From Roseibium porphyridii (GTDB taxonomy: Bacteria > Pseudomonadota > Alphaproteobacteria > Rhizobiales > Stappiaceae): a stretch of DNA of 64,000 nucleotides. Positions 55,420-64,000 of this stretch are shown here, one piece after another. A program made the position numbers and the translations under genes. The stretch spans positions 538,001-602,000 of the forward strand of contig NZ_CP120863.1 in NCBI RefSeq assembly GCF_026191725.2, given 5' to 3'. The notes beneath the pieces were generated by a model. The model was not told the DNA's origin, did not search any database, and saw nothing but the letters and a program-made list of their open reading frames with translations. Position 1 is the first letter of the stretch; every line of letters begins with the position of its first letter.

Positions 55420-56370
55420 ATGGTTGCGCGCGTATTCATAGATGGTGAAGTCGGTACAACGGGTCTGCAAATCCGTGAGCGCCTTGCCATGCGCGGTGAT
55501 CTGGAGCTGCTCTCCATTCCGGAAGAAAGCCGGAAAGATCCTGCGGCGCGTGCTGATTTCCTCAACAAGGCTGATATCGCGATCCTTTGTCTGCCGGATG
55601 CGGCGGCAAAGGAAAGCGTGACGCTTATTGAAAACGACACTACGCGTGTGATCGATGCCTCGAGCGCTCATCGGGTCGCCGAAGGCTGGGCCTATGGTTT
55701 TGCGGAAATGGACCGCAACCAAAGCGACGTCATTGCCGCGTCCCTGCGCGTTGCAAACCCGGGATGCTGGCCTCAGGGTCTGATCGCATCTGTGCGGCCC
55801 CTTGTTGCAGCGGAATTGCTGCCGTCGGACTTTGCGGTCAATTTTCACGGAATATCCGGATATTCGGGCGGCGGCAAAGGCATGATCGCCGAATATGACA
55901 GCCTTGGTGTCAGCGCCAATGTGCTTGCGCCCTATGGGCTTGGCTTCAATCACAAGCATCTTCCGGAAATGACCGAATATGCACTGATTGAAAGGGCGCC
56001 CCTGTTCACTCCGACAGTCGGCAACTATTACACAGGCATGCTGACAGTCGTTCCGCTGAACCTTGCAGCACTCGACAAGGTGCCGACAGGTGCTGAAATC
56101 CACGCAGCCTTGAGCGACCATTATGCCAATGCGCCAGATGGGTTCGTCGATGTTGCTCCTCTGGAAGCGCTGGAACGGTCGGACGAGCTCAATCCACAGG
56201 CGCTCAACGACACCAACCGGTTACGCCTTCACGTTTTTGCCAATGATGCGCGCGCACAGGCCGCGATCATTGCCGTTTACGACAACCTGGGCAAAGGCGC
56301 ATCAGGCGCTGCCGTCCAGAACCTCAATCTGATGCTTGGAGTTGATCAGACCACAAGCCTTGCGGCTTGA
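55420..56370 (+). CDS. argC: N-acetyl-gamma-glutamyl-phosphate reductase, type 2
   Basis: ArgC reduces N-acetylglutamyl phosphate to the semialdehyde in arginine synthesis. The 316-residue length and VFIDGEVGTTGLQIRERL start mark the shorter type 2 enzyme. The catalytic Cys is in RVANPGCWPQG (about residue 117), and GYSGGGKGMIAEY and HKHLPEMTEYA supply the other conserved parts. Other arg genes are not adjacent. Confidence 0.93.
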   Translation: MVARVFIDGEVGTTGLQIRERLAMRGDLELLSIPEESRKDPAARADFLNKADIAILCLPDAAAKESVTLIENDTTRVIDASSAHRVAEGWAYGFAEMDRNQSDVIAASLRVANPGCWPQGLIASVRPLVAAELLPSDFAVNFHGISGYSGGGKGMIAEYDSLGVSANVLAPYGLGFNHKHLPEMTEYALIERAPLFTPTVGNYYTGMLTVVPLNLAALDKVPTGAEIHAALSDHYANAPDGFVDVAPLEALERSDELNPQALNDTNRLRLHVFANDARAQAAIIAVYDNLGKGASGAAVQNLNLMLGVDQTTSLAA

Positions 56371-56403
56371 GGTGATGCTCCCGGCCTGACCCTTCAGGAG
56401 ACC

Positions 56404-57012
56404 ATGATGGAAAAATTCGAAACCCTGACCGGTGTTGCGGCACCGATGCCGATCGTCAATATCGACACGGACATGATCATTCCGAAGCAATTTCTGAAGA
56501 CGATCAAACGCACCGGCCTTGGAACCGCGCTGTTCCATGAAATGCGCACCAATGACGATGGTTCTGAAAACGTCGATTTCATCCTGAACAAGGCGGCCTA
56601 TCGCGATGCCAAGATCCTGATCGCAGGTGATAATTTCGGTTGCGGATCGTCCCGTGAGCATGCGCCCTGGGCCCTTCTCGACTTCGGCATCCGCTGCGTG
56701 ATCTCCACATCGTTCGCAGATATTTTCTACAACAACTGCTTCAAGAACGGCATTTTGCCGATTGAAGTCTCCGAAGACGAGTTGGAAACCCTGCTGCATG
56801 CTGCTGAGCGCGGATCCAATTTCACCCTGACCATCGATCTGGAAAAACAGGAGATCCAGGGCCTGGAGAGCGGCGACATTGCGTTCAAAATCGACCAGTT
56901 CCGCAAGCACTGCCTGATCAACGGCCTTGATGACATCGGTCTGACCATGGCCAAGTCTGAGCAGATCGACAGCTTCGAAGGCTCCATGGGCGAAAGCCGT
57001 CCCTGGGTTTGA
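56404..57012 (+). CDS. leuD: 3-isopropylmalate dehydratase small subunit LeuD
   Basis: LeuD forms the swivel domain of isopropylmalate isomerase in leucine synthesis. The 202-residue product has [20 protein letters not shown] near the start and the signature [17 protein letters not shown] (about residues 78-94). CAGGAG precedes the ATG. The large subunit gene leuC is not in the window, as is common in alphaproteobacteria. Confidence 0.95.
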   Translation: MMEKFETLTGVAAPMPIVNIDTDMIIPKQFLKTIKRTGLGTALFHEMRTNDDGSENVDFILNKAAYRDAKILIAGDNFGCGSSREHAPWALLDFGIRCVISTSFADIFYNNCFKNGILPIEVSEDELETLLHAAERGSNFTLTIDLEKQEIQGLESGDIAFKIDQFRKHCLINGLDDIGLTMAKSEQIDSFEGSMGESRPWV

Positions 57013-57054
57013 TAGCAACGCGATTCATGAAGTCGTAATGTCGATACTAGTCTG

Positions 57055-57546
57055 GTGAAGGTTGCAATCCGTCCAGGCCGGATAGGCGACCAGCCAGCCA
57101 TTGCCAAAATCGCTAGGTCAGCTTGCAACGTTCTGGAGAGCCATTGTAGCGATCCGGTAGCGTTCTCAAGTTGGGTTGGGAACCTGCCGAGCTATCAATT
57201 TCTGCATGAAGCCTATGTTGCTGAAACAGAAATTGGCCCGGTTGCAGCGGTGCATTTCATACCTTCATGGGGCGACAAACCGGACTGCTTTGATCTGTCA
57301 GTGCCCCTCATCCGGTACTTGTTTGTGCCTCCAGGCCTAGACACACATGAGTTCACTAGACGGTTGCTTGAAGTTTGTATCTGGAGGGTGCGCCGGGATC
57401 GGAATTCTTCCGTAGCCATTCACGCAACACCAATCATGAATGCAGAGCTAGAGCTACTAAAGAAAATGGGGTTCGGGTTCGTCCGTGCCGCTCCAGCCAT
57501 TCACGGCATTCCCTTTAATATCTATTCCAAAAAACTCTTTTATTGA
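57055..57546 (+). CDS. GNAT-like acetyltransferase, divergent
   Basis: The 163-residue protein opens with VAIRPGRIGDQPAIAKIARSA, a GNAT-type start, and has YLFVPPGLDTHEFTRRLLEV where the acetyl-CoA loop would be. The usual R/Q-x-x-G-x-G/A motif is poorly kept, so activity is uncertain. It uses GTG as start. Codon use is somewhat more AT-rich than in neighbours, which hints at later acquisition. It ends one base before the convergent cyclic-nucleotide gene's stop. Confidence 0.6.
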   Translation: MKVAIRPGRIGDQPAIAKIARSACNVLESHCSDPVAFSSWVGNLPSYQFLHEAYVAETEIGPVAAVHFIPSWGDKPDCFDLSVPLIRYLFVPPGLDTHEFTRRLLEVCIWRVRRDRNSSVAIHATPIMNAELELLKKMGFGFVRAAPAIHGIPFNIYSKKLFY

Positions 57547-57547
57547 G

Positions 57548-58054
57548 CTACGACTTCTTCTCGTCGTCCCGCACGCGCCGTTCCGCGTTCAGCTGCTCCA
57601 GTTCGGCCATCTTGTCGCCGAGTGGACGGAGGACAGAAACCGTGTGGCGGAATTGATTGACCCGTTGGTCGAAGAGACGTTTGGCGAGTTCCGGGTATTC
57701 CTGGATCATGCGTTTGAAGAGCGCGCGGCGAATGCGGATTATGCGAACGCCTTCAATCGCCTCGGCGCGGCATGGACGCTTGTTTTCCGCCAGCAACGCG
57801 GTTTCGCCCAACAACGTTCCTTCGCCAACACGGTCGACCTCGTCGAAGCCATCCTCGCCCCGAATTTGCAGACTAACCGTGCCACTGGTGATAACAAGTC
57901 CACCATCGGCGCGCTCGTCCTGATCGAACAAGCGCTGGCCGCTGCCATACTCCATGCTTTCGGCGCTGAAGGCGAGCAGACGCAACTGGTCCTCAGCGAA
58001 GTCCGACAGCATCGGGATTTGTTTGAGAATCGCAATATCTTGGGCAAGGCTCAT
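57548..58054 (-). CDS. Cyclic nucleotide-binding domain protein without DNA-binding domain
   Basis: The 168-residue product is a single CRP-type beta-roll: QRLFDQDERADGGLVITSG and GTLLGETALLAENKRPCRAEA form the phosphate-binding cassette (residues about 40-110). Unlike CRP or FNR it ends with a helical, charged tail (KMAELEQLNAERRVRDDEKK) and has no helix-turn-helix. So it likely acts through protein contact rather than DNA. ATG 58054 is preferred to TTG 58060. It lies 25 bases after the response regulator gene in one unit. Confidence 0.82.
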   Translation of the reverse strand: MSLAQDIAILKQIPMLSDFAEDQLRLLAFSAESMEYGSGQRLFDQDERADGGLVITSGTVSLQIRGEDGFDEVDRVGEGTLLGETALLAENKRPCRAEAIEGVRIIRIRRALFKRMIQEYPELAKRLFDQRVNQFRHTVSVLRPLGDKMAELEQLNAERRVRDDEKKS

Positions 58055-58079
58055 GCCCAAGATTTACGCTGAATAGCTC

Positions 58080-58763
58080 TCAGGGCACAAGCTTATATCC
58101 ACCGGCTTCTGTCACGAGAAGCTCGGCATTGGATGGATCACGCTCAATTTTCTGCCTCAGCCGATAAATATGGGTCTCAAGTGTGTGTGTGGTGACACCG
58201 GAATTGTAGCCCCACACTTCATGCAACAGCACGTCTCTGGTCACCGGCTTTTCACCAGCGCGATAGAGAAATTTGAGAATGGAGGTTTCTTTCTCGGTCA
58301 GCCGAACTTTGCCGCCTGCATCATCCTGCATGACTTTGGCGGCCGGACGGAACGAATAGCGGCCAATTGCAAATGTGGCATCTTCGCTCTGCTCATGCTG
58401 GCGCAGATGAGCGCGGACGCGGGCCAGAAGCACTGCGAATTTGAACGGCTTGGTGACATAGTCATTTGCACCGGCTTCCAGCCCAAGGATCGTATCGCTG
58501 TCTCCGTCATGGCCCGTAAGCATGATGATCGGTGCTTTGAAGCCGTTTTTGCGCAGCAGCTTAACGGCTTCACGGCCATCGATATCCGGAAGGCCGACAT
58601 CCATCAGGAGCAGATCTACATGCTCATCCTTGGCAAGGCCGATGCCGGACGTGGCTGAATCCGCCTGGATGGTCTCGAACTCATCATAAAGAGAAAGCTG
58701 TTCCACCAGCGCTTCACGGAGTTCGTTATCGTCGTCGACTATCAAAATCGTGCGGGCGGTCAT
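58080..58763 (-). CDS. OmpR-family response regulator
   Basis: The 227-residue protein has a receiver domain (ILIVDDDNEL with the acidic pair, LLLMDVGLPD with the phospho-accepting Asp, MLTGHDGD with the Thr, and the conserved Lys in VTKPF) and a C-terminal winged helix (TRDVLLHEVWGYNSGVTTHTLETHI). No histidine kinase gene is near, so its partner is elsewhere. The ATG at 58763 follows GAGG. It is divergent from an L,D-transpeptidase gene and upstream of the cyclic-nucleotide gene. Confidence 0.9.
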   Translation of the reverse strand: MTARTILIVDDDNELREALVEQLSLYDEFETIQADSATSGIGLAKDEHVDLLLMDVGLPDIDGREAVKLLRKNGFKAPIIMLTGHDGDSDTILGLEAGANDYVTKPFKFAVLLARVRAHLRQHEQSEDATFAIGRYSFRPAAKVMQDDAGGKVRLTEKETSILKFLYRAGEKPVTRDVLLHEVWGYNSGVTTHTLETHIYRLRQKIERDPSNAELLVTEAGGYKLVP

Positions 58764-58957
58764 TGTCGAGGTCCTCGCCAAAAATCTTCAAAACTGATCA
58801 CGCTGATTTGTGCAAACTACACATGCGTGTTGCTGCCTCTATGTGCGTGGGAAATTCTCGCCATACAAGCCATGCGTCGTCAATTCTTCTTCACGCGGGG
58901 TTTAAGGCTGGTTTATCAAGTTCTTCTGTCCTGCAGACTAAACGGAACGGATATCAA

Positions 58958-59497
58958 ATGACAGCCCACCGGAAAACGGCAGATACGCTTGAAGTTCGTG
59001 CGCGACCGCTTGATCGAACCAAGGGCATTTTGCGTCTCGGCCAGATCACGGTTCCGTGTGCGCTTGGCCGATCAGGCGTTGTGACACGGAAAAAAGAGGG
59101 TGATGGCGCCACACCAGCAGGACGGTTCGAACTGCTTCATGTCTACTATCGTCCCGACAAGGGTTTGCCTCCTCCGACCGACTTGCCGCATGAACCTCTG
59201 TCGCCTTCCTCCGGCTGGTGCGATGACCCGGCGCACAGCCGTTACAACAGACCCGTTGATCTGCCGTTCGGCGCCGGTCATGAAAAAATGTGGCGCGATG
59301 ACCAGCTTTACGATGTCGTCGTTGTTCTGGACTGCAACATGTCTCCAGCCGTGAAGGGGCGCGGTAGTGCCATCTTTTTCCACATCGCGCGCGAGGACTA
59401 CAGCCCTACCGAAGGCTGTGTCGCCGTAGCGCCCGCGCACATGCGGCTGCTGCTATCTCTTGCTGGTGTCGGGACGAATATGGTGATCGTCCCGTAA
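58958..59497 (+). CDS. L,D-transpeptidase (YkuD) family protein
   Basis: The 179-residue protein carries the YkuD catalytic domain: GVVTRKKEGDGATPAGRFEL near residues 40-60, FFHIAREDYSPTEGCVAVA with the catalytic His and Cys near 147-163. The canonical SHGC is TEGC here. Proteins of this type make 3-3 peptidoglycan crosslinks or attach proteins. No signal peptide is seen from the ATG at 58958 (GGAACGGA before it); an upstream in-frame stretch was not included because it looks unrelated. Confidence 0.82.
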   Translation: MTAHRKTADTLEVRARPLDRTKGILRLGQITVPCALGRSGVVTRKKEGDGATPAGRFELLHVYYRPDKGLPPPTDLPHEPLSPSSGWCDDPAHSRYNRPVDLPFGAGHEKMWRDDQLYDVVVVLDCNMSPAVKGRGSAIFFHIAREDYSPTEGCVAVAPAHMRLLLSLAGVGTNMVIVP

Positions 59498-59510
59498 CAG
59501 GCTTCGGACA

Positions 59511-59999
59511 TCAGGGTGTGGCAGCGACCTGCGGGCGATAAATGATGAAACTTCCGCTAACTGTGACAGAAGTTCTGACACCGTTGTCGTCGGTAGAAGA
59601 GTAGGTTCGGGTGCCGTAGTTGTTGCGAACGACAACCTGGTCTTCGGTCACGTTGCTTTCCAGGAAGGACGCCAGTCCATTTGCATCGATGCTTTCCAGG
59701 ATGGCGGTGTGCCTGGGTGCGCCCCGGCTCATGACAGTTTCAGACCAGCTGCCGTCCGAGTTCGTGACCCTTGTCGTGACTTCAAATCGGGTAAACTGAA
59801 ACACATCGCCCGGCTGAGCCTGGCTTAGTTGTTGAACGACACGTCCCCAGACATATGTGCCTGAAGGCTTAATAAAGCCCACGCTTTGGTAACCGTTGTT
59901 GACGAGTGTCCAGCATTCACCGTTGCCCTCAACCCGGCCAAGTCGCTGGGTTGCGAAGGAGATCAATTGCTGGGCCTGTTGTGCGGTAACGTCGGGCAT
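59511..59999 (-). CDS. Possible CHAP/NlpC-like cysteine hydrolase, unassigned
   Basis: I cannot name the family. The 162 residues contain VEGNGECWTLVNNG near residue 29, with a Cys at a helix start, and RGAPRHTAILES near residue 93, a His at a strand start. This order and the GDVFQF strand between them resemble CHAP and NlpC/P60 amidases. There is no signal peptide. It is convergent with the L,D-transpeptidase gene, 13 bases apart. An enzymatic role is inference from the motif order only. Confidence 0.55.
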   Translation of the reverse strand: MPDVTAQQAQQLISFATQRLGRVEGNGECWTLVNNGYQSVGFIKPSGTYVWGRVVQQLSQAQPGDVFQFTRFEVTTRVTNSDGSWSETVMSRGAPRHTAILESIDANGLASFLESNVTEDQVVVRNNYGTRTYSSTDDNGVRTSVTVSGSFIIYRPQVAATP

Positions 60000-60113
60000 T
60001 TTCGATAATCCTTAAGCTCGCACCCCTGAAGATCTCACGTTACGGCAAGTGCGAATCGATTGCTGTGCCCTGAGTCACAATTTTGTGATCTGCCGATAGC
60101 GGAGGAAACCAGA

Positions 60114-61526
60114 TCAACGTTGCGGAATTGACCGATTGAGCTGGCTTTGGACTGCGCTTTTCCATTCGCTTGCGTAACCGGTCAAACGGCCATCGAATGT
60201 TTCTGCCTTGTCTGTAAAGTCCGATCCAAAAGCCTGCGCGGTGACCTTTTTGTCGAGCAGCAATGCAGCGCCGGTGCTCGTTCCCGTGGAGGAGCCTGAT
60301 GAGGTCTCCACCGAACGCTCCGTCGCTGCTGCCAGCATGTCCAGATAAAGGGAGTTGCGAGCAAATGGGCCCTCTACAAGGCTTGGGCCGAGAGCTCCTG
60401 TTATCTTCAGGCACTCTGCCGTCATCAGGGCAAGGTAAAAAGACACCGCGGCATAGCGCTCTCCGTCAGAAAGGTTTGTCTCATCGGTGTTCCAGCTATG
60501 GGTCTTTCCCTGAAAGGGCCCTGAGCGCGGGTCGACAGCAGGAAACAGCAAGATTGGCTCGGTGAGAACGTGCTCAACGTCGCGGGCCGCGCAGGAAGCC
60601 TCGCGTCCGCTCATGACGAGATCAAATTCTCTTCCGCCCATGAATCGCGCCGAAGGGACGGGGTCACCATGCGCGTTCACATTCATCAAGGTGTCTCGAC
60701 TTGGATCAAGCGTAACGTCAACACCGCCAATGGCGAGCGTGATGACCCAGGTGCCGGTGGAGACGACGGAAAATGGAGGGCGCCGCTCCTGTAGATACGG
60801 GTAGAGGGATGCGTTGGAATCGTGAATGCCGCAAGTGACCTTCAAGTCGGCCGGAATTCCGATTTCTTGGGCAACGTCCGGCAACAGGGGGCCCATAAGG
60901 TCCGCAGCCTTTTTGACCGGGGCCATCCGTGCACCCAGGTCCAGTTTGCCAATGAGGCTTGAGTAACTTGCCTGCTGTGGACACCAGAGGTCGGTATGGC
61001 AACCAAGAGACGTCACCTCATTGGCAAGTTTCCCTGTCAAACGGTAGGTCCAGTACTGAGGATAGGTCAGAACAGTGGCAATACGATCGTGAAGCGTCGG
61101 GTCGTTGCTCAGCTGCCAATGAATCTGGGCGCCAACATTCAGGCCCATGCTCAAGCGCGGCGATCCCGTTTCGGAAAATGCAGGCCTGATTTCATCATAT
61201 TCAGTTTCAAGGTCGTCGGGTCCGGTAAACTCGTAGTCGATCACCGGAGATGCCAGCCGCCCCTCTTTGTCCAGGAGTACGGCACTTGCGCCATGCGCGG
61301 TGACCGAAAGGGCGTCAATGCCGTGGGCGAGATTGAGTTCTTTGAGCGCGTCACAAATAAAATGCCAATGGCCATCAATGTCATAGTGCGGATAGGGCGG
61401 CCCCGGGAGCACGTTGTTGGGCCGGGTCAAAACGCCAATTTCCACCCGCTGTTCCAGATCGACAACAGCAACTTTTACATTGGTCTTGCCGATATCGATG
61501 ACGCCGACATGCCGGATGGTGACCAT
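60114..61526 (-). CDS. rhaK: FGGY-family L-rhamnulose/rhamnose kinase RhaK
   Basis: RhaK phosphorylates the imported sugar in the rhizobial L-rhamnose system. The 470-residue protein starts with the FGGY phosphate loop (GVIDIGKTNVKVAVVD, residues 8-23), and has STGTWV and the C-terminal SSSGSSTGTSTGAALL-type adenosine loop. In rhizobia RhaK is also needed for ABC uptake. It follows the mutarotase gene by six bases. The specific sugar is inferred from the operon. Confidence 0.87.
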   Translation of the reverse strand: MVTIRHVGVIDIGKTNVKVAVVDLEQRVEIGVLTRPNNVLPGPPYPHYDIDGHWHFICDALKELNLAHGIDALSVTAHGASAVLLDKEGRLASPVIDYEFTGPDDLETEYDEIRPAFSETGSPRLSMGLNVGAQIHWQLSNDPTLHDRIATVLTYPQYWTYRLTGKLANEVTSLGCHTDLWCPQQASYSSLIGKLDLGARMAPVKKAADLMGPLLPDVAQEIGIPADLKVTCGIHDSNASLYPYLQERRPPFSVVSTGTWVITLAIGGVDVTLDPSRDTLMNVNAHGDPVPSARFMGGREFDLVMSGREASCAARDVEHVLTEPILLFPAVDPRSGPFQGKTHSWNTDETNLSDGERYAAVSFYLALMTAECLKITGALGPSLVEGPFARNSLYLDMLAAATERSVETSSGSSTGTSTGAALLLDKKVTAQAFGSDFTDKAETFDGRLTGYASEWKSAVQSQLNRSIPQR

Positions 61527-61532
61527 TTGCCG

Positions 61533-61847
61533 TCAATCCATATGAAAGACGGACTTGAGGTCTGTCACGACAGGCTTGTTGTCGGGTTCGCTGGCCATGA
61601 TGTCAGCCATGTGCGCCCACCATTTCTGCATCACGGGGTGGTCGGGCAGTGCCTCCATGGTGTGATTGTCTTCGCGCCACAAAACTCCGAAGAGGATGTT
61701 GGTGTCTGGGTCAAGATGAATGGAATAGTCCCGGATGCCTGCATCCTTCAACAGGGTGACCAACTCTGGCCAGATCTCGTCATGCCGCTTCTTGTATTCG
61801 TCTTCCATGCCGGGATTGAGCAACATCTTGAAAGCGACTTTTTCCAT
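61533..61847 (-). CDS. rhaU: L-rhamnose mutarotase RhaU
   Basis: RhaU interconverts alpha and beta L-rhamnose (RhaM in E. coli). The 104-residue length equals E. coli Rha[23 protein letters not shown] at the start (the His ligand), [16 protein letters not shown] in the middle and [12 protein letters not shown] near the C-terminus are characteristic. The ATG at 61847 lies just past the rhaQ stop. Confidence 0.92.
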   Translation of the reverse strand: MEKVAFKMLLNPGMEDEYKKRHDEIWPELVTLLKDAGIRDYSIHLDPDTNILFGVLWREDNHTMEALPDHPVMQKWWAHMADIMASEPDNKPVVTDLKSVFHMD

Positions 61848-61851
61848 GTGA

Positions 61852-62865
61852 TCAGGCTTTCCGTCTGGCGAGGATCTGGCGGACAATTCTCGGCAATGCG
61901 ATGACCGCAATCAGCAGAAGGCCGATGAAAATTGACATCACGATGCCCGGTACATTCAAAAGGCCAAAGCCGAAGGTCACCATACCCATCACGAATGCAG
62001 CGATAACAACACCCGGGATTGATCCTGAGCCGCCCAAGATGCTGACGCCGCCAAGGACGACCATGGTGACCACTTCAAGCTCCCAGCCGAAGGCGATCGA
62101 AGGCCGCGTGGCACCAAGGCGCGAAGTCAGGCAGATGGCTGCAACGCCCGACATGAGACCGGTGAGCAAAAACAACGCAAACTTAACGCGGGTCACTCGA
62201 ATGCCGGAGAAGAGCGCACCAACCGGATTGTTGCCGATTGCAAAAACGGCCCGACCGAAGTTGGTCCTGTGTAGGAGTATGGCAAAAAGGACGGCGGTAA
62301 TTGCGAAGAGAACGAGTTCGAAGGTTATCACCCACCCGACGTAGCCCTGGCCGAAAAAGCCGAAATCAGAAGGATAGCCGGTGTAAGCCTTGTCTCCGAG
62401 GACGATATAGGAGATGCCACGAAAGAGGCTCATCGTGCCAATTGTGACCACGATGGACGGCAAACCGAGGCCTGTGACGAGAAAGCCGTTGAAGGCCCCG
62501 CACAGGAGGCCGACGCCAAGCCCTATGAGGATCAGAGCCGGGGTTTCCGCGCCGAGTTGCACGGCGAACCCCATCGCGGTTGACGCTAGCGCGATGATCG
62601 AGGCGACCGAGAGGTCGATCTCGCCCGATATGATCAGCAATGCCATCGCGAAGGCGATCATCGCCTTTTCGGTGAAATTGTAGGTCGCGTCGGAAAGATT
62701 CCAGGGATCGAGGAAATAAGGAGAAGCGAAGCTGTTCAGGATGAAAACAGCCACGGCGACGCAAAGTAGCAGCAGTTCCCAACTTGCCAGAAAGCGATGT
62801 AACGGGGTTTTCAATCGATCCGGGATCTGCCGTCCGGTTGAGGCCTGGTGTGTCGCAAGGCTCAT
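61852..62865 (-). CDS. rhaQ: Rhamnose ABC transporter permease RhaQ
   Basis: The 337-residue protein has about ten membrane segments and the ribose/rhamnose permease (BPD_transp_2) motif [19 protein letters not shown] near residue 95 and [19 protein letters not shown] near 265. It pairs with RhaP. Its start overlaps the rhaP stop by four bases. Named by its position in the T-P-Q-U-K order of Rhizobium. Confidence 0.9.
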   Translation of the reverse strand: MSLATHQASTGRQIPDRLKTPLHRFLASWELLLLCVAVAVFILNSFASPYFLDPWNLSDATYNFTEKAMIAFAMALLIISGEIDLSVASIIALASTAMGFAVQLGAETPALILIGLGVGLLCGAFNGFLVTGLGLPSIVVTIGTMSLFRGISYIVLGDKAYTGYPSDFGFFGQGYVGWVITFELVLFAITAVLFAILLHRTNFGRAVFAIGNNPVGALFSGIRVTRVKFALFLLTGLMSGVAAICLTSRLGATRPSIAFGWELEVVTMVVLGGVSILGGSGSIPGVVIAAFVMGMVTFGFGLLNVPGIVMSIFIGLLLIAVIALPRIVRQILARRKA

Positions 62866-63845
62866 GTTGCATGTTCCGCTTTTTTCAGGATCACCCGGCC
62901 TTTGGTCCGGTTCGATGTCGCGTTGAAGGCAACGGCGATGATGATGGCGCTGCCTGAAATGGCGAGTTGCCAGAACGGAGAGATATTGACCACAGGCAAG
63001 GCGTTCTTGACGATGCCGAGGAAAAGCGCGCCCAGGAGCGCGCCACCAACCGACCCAATGCCGCCCGCAATCGAGATACCGCCGATGACACAGGCAGCCA
63101 CGACTTCAAGTTCGAACCCGCCAGCAATGTCGACATAGGCAACAGCGTATCGCGCGACCCAAAGGTAGCCGGTGAGGCCAGCCAGAGCGCCGGAAATGAC
63201 GTAAGCTGCACATTGGGTCAGCCCGACGTTGATGCCGGTATAAACAGCGGCGTGTGGATTGCCGCCGACCGCGAAGAAGGCCCGCCCGAGCGCCGTGCGT
63301 CCGATCAGGACGATGAAGCCGATCAACACCAGGATTGCGATCCATGACAGCACCGGCAGCCCGAAGACGACCTCCCGCGGAAACGCCTTGAAGGCGGCGC
63401 TCATTTCGTGCGCGTTGATCCACTCACCGCCGGAGATTACAAAAATGATGCCGCGAAAGATGGTCATGGTGCCGAGCGTGACAACAATCGGCGGTATGTC
63501 GAGTTTCCATACAAGAAGACCGTTGATGAGGCCCATCACTGATCCCAGTCCGATGGCAATCACCATGATCAACGGTACGGGAAGATCCGGAAAGATCGTG
63601 TTGAGCATTGCGACAACCATGCCTGTTAGGGCCAGATTGGCGGCAACCGACAGGTCGATACACCGGGTCAGGATCACAACCATCTGACCGAGTGCGAGAA
63701 TGATCAGTGGTGCCGTGTCGTTAAAAACATTTACAAGATTTGACGGAGCGACGAAGGCGGGGAACCGTGAGGCAATGGCACCGATGAGGACAAGAATGGC
63801 GGCCGCCAGAACAGTCTCACGGGACTTAATCAGAGAGTGGATCAT
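62862..63845 (-). CDS. rhaP: Rhamnose ABC transporter permease RhaP
   Basis: The 327-residue protein is the companion sugar permease: [20 protein letters not shown] near residue 62 and [19 protein letters not shown] near 265 match the BPD_transp_2 family. It forms a heteromeric channel with RhaQ. Its ATG overlaps the stop of the upstream ATPase gene (tcATGA), another sign of coupled translation in this operon. Confidence 0.9.
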   Translation of the reverse strand: MIHSLIKSRETVLAAAILVLIGAIASRFPAFVAPSNLVNVFNDTAPLIILALGQMVVILTRCIDLSVAANLALTGMVVAMLNTIFPDLPVPLIMVIAIGLGSVMGLINGLLVWKLDIPPIVVTLGTMTIFRGIIFVISGGEWINAHEMSAAFKAFPREVVFGLPVLSWIAILVLIGFIVLIGRTALGRAFFAVGGNPHAAVYTGINVGLTQCAAYVISGALAGLTGYLWVARYAVAYVDIAGGFELEVVAACVIGGISIAGGIGSVGGALLGALFLGIVKNALPVVNISPFWQLAISGSAIIIAVAFNATSNRTKGRVILKKAEHAT

Positions 63846-64000
63846 GAGTGCGTCTCCACAATTCCCGCCGCTGCCCGGACCAGGTGTTCCGGAGTCAGCT
63901 CCGCCCCTTCAAACTCGGCTGCAATTCGGCCCTCTCTCATAACGATCACGCGATCCGACATGCCAAGAATTTCAGGGATTTCGGAGGACACCATGATCAC
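63842..64000 (-). CDS. rhaT: Sugar ABC transporter ATP-binding protein RhaT, partial (C-terminal end)
   Basis: Only the last 52 residues are in the window; the rest lies beyond the right edge. [21 protein letters not shown] is the characteristic end of the second ATPase domain in sugar ABC proteins of the RbsA/RhaT type. The stop overlaps the rhaP start. The gene is not truncated biologically as far as can be seen; the window ends inside it. Confidence 0.88.
   Translation of the reverse strand: MIMVSSEIPEILGMSDRVIVMREGRIAAEFEGAELTPEHLVRAAAGIVETHS

Noticed and set aside
60075..60088. TCACAA-TT-TTGTGA palindrome downstream of rhaK as a CRP site
   Set aside because: Orientation is opposite to TGTGA-N6-TCACA and it lies at the 3' end of the operon; at most a weak hairpin.
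1..64000. Search for tRNA, rRNA, CRISPR arrays, insertion sequences and phage genes
   Set aside because: I found no cloverleaf, array, transposase or integrase signature by reading; a dedicated scan for tRNA and small RNA genes was not possible here.

Overview
The window looks like chromosomal DNA of an alphaproteobacterium, most likely Hyphomicrobiales. Supporting signs are the ftsEX gene pair beside an MJ0042-type zinc-ribbon protein, a full TTAA-N7-TTAA (CtrA-type) site, the 180-kDa class of NAD-glutamate dehydrogenase, a htpX-rsmB-heparinase-purH run, the SDHAF4 family protein, and a rhamnose uptake cluster in the rhizobial order rhaT-P-Q-U-K. Moderately high GC, motility receptors, TRAP transport and periplasmic nitrate reductase suggest a marine or soil member such as the Roseibium/Labrenzia group; that genus-level guess is inference only. 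I see no rRNA, tRNA, CRISPR array, insertion sequence or prophage.

Layout. 1-6.1 kb: a zinc-ribbon membrane protein divergent from ftsE-ftsX, a YdcF-like protein and plsC, then a tandem duplication of a small secreted protein with its own promoter region, leader and terminator. 6.1-10.3 kb: ChaC-like cyclotransferase, DUF2125, GNAT, EamA exporter, CitE-like lyase. 10.7-17 kb: a complete nap operon (napF-D-A-G-H-B-C), followed by two small proteins. 17.7-21.8 kb: thiolase, quinone oxidoreductase, SDR and a DenD-like dehydrogenase, all on the minus strand. 22.2-26.1 kb: an orphan branched-chain-type solute-binding protein and a large chemoreceptor. 26.2-32.4 kb: a D-lactate module made of a GntR/FCD regulator, a TRAP binding protein, a fused TRAP permease and a quinone-linked D-lactate dehydrogenase, with clear inverted-repeat operators. 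32.4-38.2 kb: ATP-grasp protein, lolA, ftsK and an aminotransferase on the minus strand. 38.4-48.3 kb: SGNH hydrolase, a HEAT-like protein, SDHAF4, htpX, rsmB, heparinase-like, purH and a second chemoreceptor. 48.4-54.6 kb: a UMF1-type MFS protein and NAD-GDH. 54.7-60 kb: AhpD-like, argC, leuD, GNAT, a cyclic-nucleotide-domain protein, an OmpR-type regulator, an L,D-transpeptidase and a CHAP/NlpC-like protein. 60.1-64 kb: rhamnose kinase, mutarotase, two ABC permeases, and the cut-off end of the ABC ATPase.

How the parts work together. The nap genes form a quinol-to-nitrate electron chain. The lactate module couples import to oxidation into the quinone pool, and one family of GAGGTAA/TTACCTC repeats lies both before the regulator and across the transporter promoter. 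The rha genes couple uptake, anomer conversion and phosphorylation of L-rhamnose.

The least familiar element is the duplicated secreted protein at 4.8-6.1 kb. Each copy has two TTAAGTAA boxes about four helical turns apart, a conserved roughly 150-base leader, and D-x-N-G loop repeats in the protein. Many genes here start with GTG or TTG, so several start sites were chosen on ribosome-binding-site evidence and are flagged.
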